A stretch of DNA of 11,915 nucleotides from JBBTXM01 sp038062255 (GTDB taxonomy: Bacteria; Patescibacteriota; Minisyncoccia; UBA11713; 2-01-FULL-45-33). The DNA lies in the NCBI GenBank assembly GCA_038062255.1, contig JBBTXM010000021.1:1-11915 (forward strand). The letters run 5' to 3'. Positions 1-5,042 of the stretch are shown here, one piece after another; the stretch's first letter is position 1, and every line of letters starts with the position of its first letter. Both the position numbers and the translations under genes were made by a program. The notes below the pieces were generated by a model. It was not told the DNA's origin and ran no database searches. It was given only the letters and a program-made list of their open reading frames with translations.

Positions 1-573
1 ATCCTTTGTGAACTTCCACAACGCAAAGTCGACAACGCTTGCCTTATCGTATTCATCGGCGGCAATGCGAGATTTCGATATATTATTATTTCGAAATTTT
101 GATATCCCGCCTAACTTCCCGTATTTCTTAAACTTGGATATATCGAAATAAACTCCGTCGTCCGCAATGTAGGCGACTTTTTTTTGAAGAAGGGTTTTTA
201 TAAGCGCAATCATTTCTTTTATATGGTCTGTCGCTTTGGGATATTTCCACGCCTTTTTGATGTTAAGTTTATTTAAATCTTCAAAAAAAGATTTTTCATA
301 CCGCTTTGTAAATTCAAAAATAGATTGCCCGGCTTTGATGGAGTCTCTTATTATTTTGTCGTCGATATCGGTAATGTTCATAATATACTTCACCCTATAC
401 CCGAAAGATTCAAGGGTTCTGCGAAGAATATCTTCAAATATATAAGTGCGCAAATTGCCGATATGGGCAAAGTTATAAACCGTCGGCCCGCAAGCGTAAA
501 GGCCGGTTTGTCCTCTTTTTATCGGTTTAAAAACTTCTTTTTTGCGCGAAAGAGTATTGAAAAGCTTAAGCAT
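1..573 (-). CDS. cysS: Cysteinyl-tRNA synthetase, N-terminal 191 residues (runs off window)
   Basis: This enzyme charges tRNA-Cys with cysteine in the cytoplasm. Only the N-terminal part is in the window; the reading frame is open to base 1 and the 3' end is missing. The translated N-terminus carries the class I signature of CysRS: YACGPTVYNFAHIGN at residues 26-40, with the zinc-ligand cysteine at C28 and the HIGH-type motif HIGN at 37-40. NITDIDDKI follows at about 66-74, then FDISKFKKYGKLG at about 143-155 and DFALWK at 182-187, all conserved family blocks. The KMSKS loop and C-terminal domains lie outside. The start at 573 is chosen because it gives the usual short lead-in before the C28 motif and because a -10 box lies exactly 6 nt upstream. 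The gene is divergent from the S41 protease with a 17-bp gap. Identification is firm. Confidence 0.96.
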   Translation of the reverse strand, partial: MLKLFNTLSRKKEVFKPIKRGQTGLYACGPTVYNFAHIGNLRTYIFEDILRRTLESFGYRVKYIMNITDIDDKIIRDSIKAGQSIFEFTKRYEKSFFEDLNKLNIKKAWKYPKATDHIKEMIALIKTLLQKKVAYIADDGVYFDISKFKKYGKLGGISKFRNNNISKSRIAADEYDKASVVDFALWKFTKD

Positions 574-584
574 AAATATATAAT
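557..584 (+). promoter_or_regulatory. Predicted promoter of the S41 protease-rplI unit, leaderless type
   Basis: TTGAAA (557-562), a 16-bp spacer and a perfect TATAAT (579-584) lie just before the ATG at 591. Only six nt separate the -10 from the ATG, which leaves no room for a conventional ribosome-binding leader. The -35 lies inside the cysS coding sequence on the opposite strand. The two divergent promoters share most of their -10 bases, so they may compete for polymerase. Confidence 0.65.
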
Positions 585-607
585 AGAAGAATGTACGAAA
601 ATTTCAA
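580..607 (-). promoter_or_regulatory. Predicted cysS promoter, leaderless type
   Basis: On the minus strand a -35 TTGAAA (607-602) is followed by 16 bp and a -10 TATTAT (585-580). Six nt then separate the -10 from the cysS ATG at 573, so transcription should begin at or next to the start codon. The -10 overlaps that of the opposite S41 promoter, and the -35 lies inside the S41 coding sequence. Confidence 0.6.
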
Positions 608-1817
608 AAAATTCATAGCCCCTGGAACGGCGCTAATAATAATTCTCTTATCATTCTTTTTGGGAACATATGTAGGAAAGGGCACTGGAGCCCAAAACGA
701 TATTCCGGTAAACGCTGACTTGGAACCTCTCTTTAAAGCCTGGCAAATAGTGGAAGAGCGTTACGTGGACTCAGACAAGCTGAAATCCCAGGATTTGGTT
801 TTTGGAACAGTATCAGGTCTTCTTAAGTCGCTAAACGATCCGTATTCCGTGTTTTTCCCTCCCGAGGAACACAAAGAGTTCCAAATAGAAATCAGCGGGC
901 ATTTTGAAGGGATTGGCATGGAAGTTGGAATCCGCAAAAATATTCTCACGGTAGTAGCTCCCCTCAAAGGAACGCCGGCGGAAAAAGCCGGAATCAAAGC
1001 AGGAGATAAAATATTGCGAATAGGCGATACTACGGCTACAGATCTTTCGCTTGAAGAAGCCGTAAGATTGATCCGGGGGGCAAAAGGAACACAGGTGAAA
1101 CTAACTATTTTGCGCAATGGAGACGACGCAACCAAAGTAATTTCCGTAACTCGCGACACAATCAACATACCGGTGATAGATACGGAAAAAAAAGCGTCGG
1201 CGGCATCAGAGCAAACTCCCGAAAAAGGCCAGCAAGTCCAAAATGATGTATTTGTAATAAGGCTATATAATTTTTCGGAAAGCTCGGCCATAAAGTTCCG
1301 CCAGGCTCTCAGGGAATTTGTTGAAAGCGGTAAAGAAAAGCTTATTTTAGACCTGCGCAATAATCCGGGAGGGTTCTTGGAAGCCTCGATAGATATAGCA
1401 AGCTGGTTTTTGCCGCAGGGCGAAATAATTGCAATCGAGGATTTTGGAGGAAAAGAAGCCCAAAAACTCCACAGAAGCAAAGGATACGATTTGTTCAACG
1501 AAAATTTGAAAATGGTTGTTTTAACCAACAAAGGCTCGGCATCTGCTTCGGAAATTGTTGCAGGAGCGCTTCAGGACCACGGTATTGCAAAATTAGTGGG
1601 GGAGCGCACTTTTGGCAAGGGTTCTGTGCAAGAACTTTTGCAACTGACAGGGGATACTTCCATTAAAATCACCACAGCCAAATGGCTTACACCAAAAGGC
1701 AAATCTATTTCGGAAGGCGGGCTTACTCCTGATTTTGAAGTTGCAGAAGCGACAAACGAAGAAAGCGAAAAAGGCATTGACCCAATTATGAAAAAGGCGC
1801 TAGAGTTGCTTAAATGA
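591..1817 (+). CDS. C-terminal processing peptidase, S41 family (CtpA/CtpB/Prc type), membrane anchored
   Basis: This is a serine protease that cleaves proteins near their C-termini outside the cytoplasmic membrane; in the family it acts in envelope protein turnover or signalling. The 408-residue protein has one N-terminal membrane segment (about 12-28) followed by a short linker. A cap helix region comes next (WQIVEERYVD at about 51-60; DPYSVFFPPEE at about 83-93), then a PDZ domain (about 100-185; GIGMEVG, GTPAEKAGIKAGDKI). The S41 core contains LILDLRNNPGGFL (about 251-263) and GSASASEIVAGAL. The Ser-Lys pair is inferred as S318 and K343 (TFGKGSVQ), with Q347, matching the spacing known for CtpB. 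All key residues are present and the length is typical. It overlaps rplI by the 4-base ATGA, so the two are probably translationally coupled. The substrate cannot be told from sequence. Confidence 0.96.
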   Translation: MYENFKKFIAPGTALIIILLSFFLGTYVGKGTGAQNDIPVNADLEPLFKAWQIVEERYVDSDKLKSQDLVFGTVSGLLKSLNDPYSVFFPPEEHKEFQIEISGHFEGIGMEVGIRKNILTVVAPLKGTPAEKAGIKAGDKILRIGDTTATDLSLEEAVRLIRGAKGTQVKLTILRNGDDATKVISVTRDTINIPVIDTEKKASAASEQTPEKGQQVQNDVFVIRLYNFSESSAIKFRQALREFVESGKEKLILDLRNNPGGFLEASIDIASWFLPQGEIIAIEDFGGKEAQKLHRSKGYDLFNENLKMVVLTNKGSASASEIVAGALQDHGIAKLVGERTFGKGSVQELLQLTGDTSIKITTAKWLTPKGKSISEGGLTPDFEVAEATNEESEKGIDPIMKKALELLK

Positions 1818-2275
1818 AAGTAATTTTTCTAAAAGACACGCCTAAAATAGGCAAAAGAGGGGATATCAAAAACGTGTCCGACGGCTACGCCAGGAACTTT
1901 TTGCTTAAAAAGGGTGTGGCGGAACCGGCCACGGATTCGGCAGTAAAAAAAATCCAAGAAGAAAACAAAATTAGAAAAATTAAAAAAGAGAAATCCCACA
2001 AAGCGTTCTACGCCCTTAAAGAAGCGCTTTCGGAAAGGGGAGTAGCAATAAATAAAAAAGCCGACGAAGCCGGAAAGCTGTATGCCGGAGTTTCTAAAAA
2101 AGAAATTATCGAAGCCTTAAGAATATTGAAGTTTCCGGTGCCAGAGAACTTGAATGAAGATCAAATTTCTCTTAGTGAACATATAAAAACTATTGGAGAA
2201 CACAGCGCAAAAATAATTTTTGCTCCGGAAGAGGAGATAAACCTTAAAATTAGCGTGGGGAAGTTAAACGACTGA
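1814..2275 (+). CDS. rplI: Large-subunit ribosomal protein bL9
   Basis: bL9 binds 23S rRNA at the base of the L1 stalk and reaches toward a neighbouring ribosome. The 153-residue product is full length for the family (about 150). The N-terminal rRNA-binding domain is clear: MKVIFLKDTPKIGKRGD, then VSDGYARNFLLKKG at about 21-34. A lysine/glutamate-rich connecting helix spans about 42-75. The C-terminal domain covers about 78-150, with an ISLSEHIKTIGEH segment and the final beta strand INLKISV. The start overlaps the S41 protease stop by 4 bases and there is no evident Shine-Dalgarno, so coupling is likely. The gene ends inside the tail of the oppositely read rpmA. From memory some CPR lineages lack L9, so its presence is mildly informative about lineage. 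Confidence 0.96.
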   Translation: MKVIFLKDTPKIGKRGDIKNVSDGYARNFLLKKGVAEPATDSAVKKIQEENKIRKIKKEKSHKAFYALKEALSERGVAINKKADEAGKLYAGVSKKEIIEALRILKFPVPENLNEDQISLSEHIKTIGEHSAKIIFAPEEEINLKISVGKLND

Positions 2276-2536
2276 AACTTTGTTTACCGTACCCTTGGAA
2301 CCGTCGAATCGAGTTTTGCGCTTTTGTTCCATTTTTACCTTTCCTTCTTTTATAGCGAAAATAGTATCGTCCTTGCCGATCTTAGTGCCGTTTCCAGGAA
2401 TAAATTTAGTGCCCCTTTGGCGCACCAAAATAAAGCCGGGCTTTGCCGTCTCTCCGCTTTGGAGTTTTACTCCAAGATATTTTGGTTGCGAATCCCGTGA
2501 ATTTTGGGTCGAACCGCCGGATTTTGTATGGGCCAT
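2264..2536 (-). CDS. rpmA: Large-subunit ribosomal protein bL27
   Basis: bL27 sits near the peptidyl-transferase centre, with its N-terminal tail reaching the P-site tRNA. The 90-residue protein begins MAHTKSGGSTQNSRDSQPK, continues with YLGVK, and contains VRQRGTKFIPGNGTKIGKDDTIFA, all hallmark L27 blocks. The N-terminus starts directly with the mature-type sequence, without the cleavable extension seen in Firmicutes. The usual partner rplU (L21) is not adjacent. Its 3' end overlaps that of rplI by 12 bp, and its 5' end lies 9 bp from the start of a rightward membrane ORF. A weak -10-like hexamer (CATATT, 2548-2543) again lies 6 nt before the ATG, but no -35 is clear. Confidence 0.96.
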   Translation of the reverse strand: MAHTKSGGSTQNSRDSQPKYLGVKLQSGETAKPGFILVRQRGTKFIPGNGTKIGKDDTIFAIKEGKVKMEQKRKTRFDGSKGTVNKVSVV

Positions 2537-2545
2537 AGTTTAAAT

Positions 2546-2788
2546 ATGAGTTTAGCAAATATATTTAATAAAATCAAGAGTTTCTATAAAACAAATAAAT
2601 TTGATATCGCAGTGTTATTTTTGATTATTTTAGCGTTTTTGCTGGCAATTGGCCTATGGAGGCTAGAGAAGGCGAGACCCGAAAAAGAGCCTATCAGGCT
2701 GTCGCACAATATATCTTTTACGCAGATAGCTTATGCGACATATGGTAATTACTCTTGCAAAATACGCAACGCTTTACGACTCTTATAG
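2546..2788 (+). CDS. Short single-pass membrane protein, probably truncated; function unknown
   Basis: This 80-residue ORF starts at the ATG at 2546; an earlier in-frame ATG at 2504 lies inside rpmA on the other strand and is not favoured. It has a basic N-terminus (NKIKSFYKTNKFD), one strong membrane helix at about residues 21-37 (IAVLFLIILAFLLAIGL) and a charged juxtamembrane stretch (RLEKARPEKEPIRL). The layout of short basic head, one helix and EPIR-like linker resembles small CPR proteins that I recall carrying an extracellular zinc-binding, Ada-like domain with a V-A-S-K-x-G core. No such domain is present here. The last 14 residues are unremarkable and run 40 bp into the convergent endonuclease-like gene. 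I infer that the 3' part was lost when that gene arrived, but this ORF could be a complete tiny protein. Confidence 0.5.
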   Translation: MSLANIFNKIKSFYKTNKFDIAVLFLIILAFLLAIGLWRLEKARPEKEPIRLSHNISFTQIAYATYGNYSCKIRNALRLL

Positions 2789-3393
2789 AATGTTTCGAAT
2801 GTCTTCCAACTCATAAGAGACTGTCTTGGACCAAGCCTCCTCTTTTTCTTTCCAATCAGATCATCTAACTCAACTTGATCAATACGATCATTCATTTGAA
2901 GAAATATAATGGGATATGGCAGTTTGCCAATTTGCGAATATTTAGCCAATTTCAAGTTCAGACATCCCCCAACATTTTTAAGTGAATTGGCATAAAACAC
3001 ATCGACACAAAATCCAGCCTTGCCATCATATACAAAAAAATCAGCTCGAGTTCGATGGTCGTCAGTATAGAAATATTCTCTATGTACGAATTCTTTTCCG
3101 AATTGCTGACACAAAAGTGTGTACACGTTTTTTTCTAATATGTGTGCGCGGTCATTTATAATATGAGCGCGTTTTGAACTATGAGCACCAGTTCTCAAAT
3201 CATATTCTGTGCCTATGTTAAGTTGTTTACGAAGAATTACAAGCCCACCAAAACGACGTTGAGCGGTTTTGACTCTTGGTAAATAAGGATATTCATCAAA
3301 TTCTGTTGCGGTTGGATATCTATGATTCTCCTTATAAAAACGATTTATACCGTCTCTTATGCGTTCTAAAGGCCATAATAATCCTTTTGCCAT
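2749..3393 (-). CDS. Putative homing-endonuclease-like protein: HNH-associated repeat plus PD-(D/E)XK/Vsr-like nuclease core
   Basis: Residues 10-60 of this 214-residue protein read as a homing-endonuclease-associated DNA-binding repeat (RYPTATEFDEYPYLP, then QRRFGGLVILRKQLNIG). A helix with E88 follows, then REYFYTDDHRTRADFFVYD (D118) and GFCVDVFYA (D131). A helix with K148 and K151 and a strand PIIFLQMN come next. The order glutamate, R-x-D-F, V-D-x-F, lysine helix fits a PD-(D/E)XK or Vsr/DUF559-type fold with a shifted lysine, but no catalytic set is proven. No SD or leaderless promoter is obvious; AGAAG directly precedes the ATG. It stands alone, is convergent with the short membrane ORF and overlaps its end. 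It reads as a mobile, free-standing endonuclease or a remnant defence nuclease. Length and frame are intact, so it may be functional. Confidence 0.7.
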   Translation of the reverse strand: MAKGLLWPLERIRDGINRFYKENHRYPTATEFDEYPYLPRVKTAQRRFGGLVILRKQLNIGTEYDLRTGAHSSKRAHIINDRAHILEKNVYTLLCQQFGKEFVHREYFYTDDHRTRADFFVYDGKAGFCVDVFYANSLKNVGGCLNLKLAKYSQIGKLPYPIIFLQMNDRIDQVELDDLIGKKKRRLGPRQSLMSWKTFETFYKSRKALRILQE

Positions 3394-3482
3394 TCTTCTC
3401 AGTGTAGCGAATATATGTCTTACAAGCTATCCTTTGGTTCTTTTGTGGCGTTAAAAGGGATAAATATTTGAGTCTTATAAAG
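3394..3482. other. 89-bp intergenic stretch with short repeats and a possible gene remnant
   Basis: This is the longest non-coding gap in the window, between the start of the endonuclease-like gene and the end of the small membrane gene. The near-identical stretches 3417-3430 (GTCTTACAAGCTAT) and 3472-3486 (GTCTTATAAAGCTAT, partly inside the membrane gene end) form a direct repeat around a 41-bp segment. Rightward, 3436-3456 reads GSFVALK and, after a frame change, 3459-3470 reads DKYL. This resembles the start of an Ada-like zinc domain and could be a relic of the truncated gene at 2546. No convincing terminator hairpin is seen. Confidence 0.35.
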
Positions 3483-3764
3483 CTATTTCTTAAATACATC
3501 CGTAATATTATTCTCCCCTCCTATTACTCCGCGCAGGATTTCAAGCGACGGATTCCATGCTATTTCCAAGAAAAGTTTGTAAATATATCTTGCCGGAGCG
3601 CCCAAATAGCTGTTCCAGAGCAACCGCCCCCAGTCTTTAATAAACGAGAAATTGTCCTGCAAAATTGGATTTGAAAAAAGCGCGCTCAAAGACACGCCCA
3701 AAAGGCTCAAAATAATCACCAAAAGCGCCAGTATTATTATGATTTGTATAAAGCCGTTTTTCAT
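3483..3764 (-). CDS. Small membrane protein coupled to the M23 hydrolase; function unknown
   Basis: The 93-residue protein begins MKNGFIQIIIILALLVIIL, with one long membrane helix at about residues 5-28. An in-frame ATG 48 bases further upstream exists, but the start at 3764 is preferred because it makes an ATGA overlap with the stop of the M23 gene, the same junction used elsewhere in this array. The region after the helix is rich in tryptophan and aromatic residues (IKDWGRLLWNSYL, then YIYKLFLEIAWNP). This suggests an amphipathic or membrane-surface helix, ending in a polar tail. The type is familiar to me as a conserved Parcubacteria-like small membrane protein, but no function is known to me. 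Tight coupling suggests it is made in step with the hydrolase and may anchor or control it. Confidence 0.75.
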   Translation of the reverse strand: MKNGFIQIIIILALLVIILSLLGVSLSALFSNPILQDNFSFIKDWGRLLWNSYLGAPARYIYKLFLEIAWNPSLEILRGVIGGENNITDVFKK

Positions 3765-5020
3765 AAATATGCCAGCGGATTTAAGTAGCCTCCGAAGGGC
3801 AAAAATTCGCACGTGCTTTTCGGCAATTTTGAAGGGCCAAATTGGACTGTTTTCGACTCATAAACCGTAAAGTGAAGGTGTGGCCCGGTAGCATAGCCCG
3901 TACTTCCGGAATAAGCTATTAAATCCCCTCTTTTTATTATCTCTCCTTTTTGAACTCTGGTCAAAGAAAGATGCGCGTAAAGAGTTGATAAGCCGTTTGG
4001 ATGCTCTATTAAAACCCATTTGCCGTATGAAAGGCACGGCTTCCTGGTCCCCAGCCCAAAAATATCTGTATTTCCCATCTCTTTTACAACTCCCACCTCG
4101 GATGCAAGCACCCTGGTGCCAACCGACGCTTTTATATCAATGCCATTATGCGGTTGGCCGTTGTAAAGAATTTTTGAATACGGAGTATTGCCAAAGCCTT
4201 GGGTCAAAATAGCTCCCTCAATCGGCCACAAAAGAGTCCCCGGCCTTGGTTCCGGCAGAGCGGAAGAATCTATTTTCCCGCGCAACTCGTCTTCTATGCG
4301 CTGTATTTCATCCAAAATTGCTTCTCTTTCGCGTTCGCGTTCCGATAAAAGTTTTTGAAAACGAGCTTCTTCGTTTTTGGTTTCTGAAAAAAGACTGGAT
4401 TTTTCGCTTTTCTGCGAGTTTGTTATGGACTTTTTATCGCCCAGTTCATTTTTTAGAAACTTCAGTTCGTCTCTAGCTTCCTGGGCCTTGGTTTTTTCTT
4501 GCGCAAGCGTATTTTTGGTAGTTTTTAAAACCTCAACGCTTTCTTTTATTGAAGAATTTAGCTTTTGGTTATCTTCAATTACATCAAAAAAATCTGAAAG
4601 ATTGTCATATGACAAAAGCATTTCTAGCAAGTTCTGCGATTCCATTTCGTTAAGTTCCCGAAGGCTTTTGGCCAAAGCTTCCTTCTGCTCCAAAAGCAAA
4701 GCTTCTTTTTGCGATATTTCTGTCCCCAGCGAAGTTATTTCGAGTTCCTTTTTTTGTATCTTTTTTTCGGTAAGGGAAATTTGAGAGTTTAAATTCTTGA
4801 TTTCTTTTTCAATCCGCGTAATTTCCGACTTAAGAGTCTGGGTTTTTGCTTCGGCCTCGCCCAAATTTTCCTGATATTCTTTTATTTCGAGCTCAAGGCG
4901 CTCGATTTCCTTATTTTTTTCATCTATTTTGGCCTTTAAATCGTTTTCCGCCTTGGCAAAAGCCTGGTTAGCCAAAATAGCCCAAAATAAGCTTAAGATT
5001 AAAAGCAAACGAGTAACCAT
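3761..5020 (-). CDS. Secreted coiled-coil M23 peptidoglycan hydrolase (EnvC/PcsB/CwlO-like architecture)
   Basis: The protein acts in or activates peptidoglycan cleavage at the cell surface. The 419 residues comprise a signal peptide (1-22, AFA before cleavage) and a long coiled coil (about 24-250). Within the coil, LLEMLLSYDNLSDFFDVIED (about 131-150) matches the hinge found in EnvC, PcsB and CwlO. A C-terminal LytM/M23 domain covers about 265-385. Zinc and catalytic residues are intact: H291 and D295 (HNGID), H350 (LYAHL) and H381-x-H383 (GPHLHF), so it should be an active metallopeptidase rather than a degenerate activator. C329 and C404 flank the core and could form a disulfide. Known relatives with this coil are controlled by FtsEX; that partner is not in the window. 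It lies 22 bp after gltX and has its own -10 TAAAAT (5032-5027) 6 nt before the ATG. Confidence 0.93.
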   Translation of the reverse strand: MVTRLLLILSLFWAILANQAFAKAENDLKAKIDEKNKEIERLELEIKEYQENLGEAEAKTQTLKSEITRIEKEIKNLNSQISLTEKKIQKKELEITSLGTEISQKEALLLEQKEALAKSLRELNEMESQNLLEMLLSYDNLSDFFDVIEDNQKLNSSIKESVEVLKTTKNTLAQEKTKAQEARDELKFLKNELGDKKSITNSQKSEKSSLFSETKNEEARFQKLLSEREREREAILDEIQRIEDELRGKIDSSALPEPRPGTLLWPIEGAILTQGFGNTPYSKILYNGQPHNGIDIKASVGTRVLASEVGVVKEMGNTDIFGLGTRKPCLSYGKWVLIEHPNGLSTLYAHLSLTRVQKGEIIKRGDLIAYSGSTGYATGPHLHFTVYESKTVQFGPSKLPKSTCEFLPFGGYLNPLAYL

Positions 5021-5026
5021 AGATTT

Positions 5027-5032
5027 ATTTTA
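5027..5032 (-). promoter_or_regulatory. Possible -10 element of the M23 gene, leaderless spacing
   Basis: TAAAAT (5/6 to consensus) lies exactly 6 nt before the ATG at 5020, in the 22-bp gap after gltX. No good -35 is visible at 16-18 bp, so this would be a weak internal promoter within the array. Confidence 0.35.
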
Positions 5033-5042
5033 TCATAAGAAA

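Noticed and set aside
325..618. A 97-codon + strand frame overlapping the start of cysS
   Set aside because: The opposite strand encodes unmistakable CysRS motifs, and this frame runs past the S41 start without a domain of its own.
761..1531. A 256-codon open frame on the minus strand
   Set aside because: It lies wholly antisense to the S41 protease, whose protein has every catalytic motif. The antisense product is low-complexity serine-rich sequence with no recognisable domain.
2504..2545. Upstream start (ATG at 2504) for the short membrane protein
   Set aside because: It would extend the protein 14 residues into the 5' end of rpmA on the other strand. The ATG at 2546 gives the expected short basic head before the membrane helix.
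3394..3482. Intrinsic terminator after the leftward cell-wall array
   Set aside because: I looked for a GC-rich hairpin followed by a T run on the minus strand and found none convincing.
3765..3812. Upstream start for the 93-residue membrane protein
   Set aside because: The ATGA overlap with the M23 stop at 3761-3764 matches the other junctions in this array; the extension adds only residues overlapping the M23 domain end.
4377..4784. A 135-codon + strand frame opposite the M23 coiled coil
   Set aside because: It mirrors the lysine/glutamate codon bias of the coiled coil, giving phenylalanine- and serine-rich sequence without a domain. The M23 gene is clearly real.
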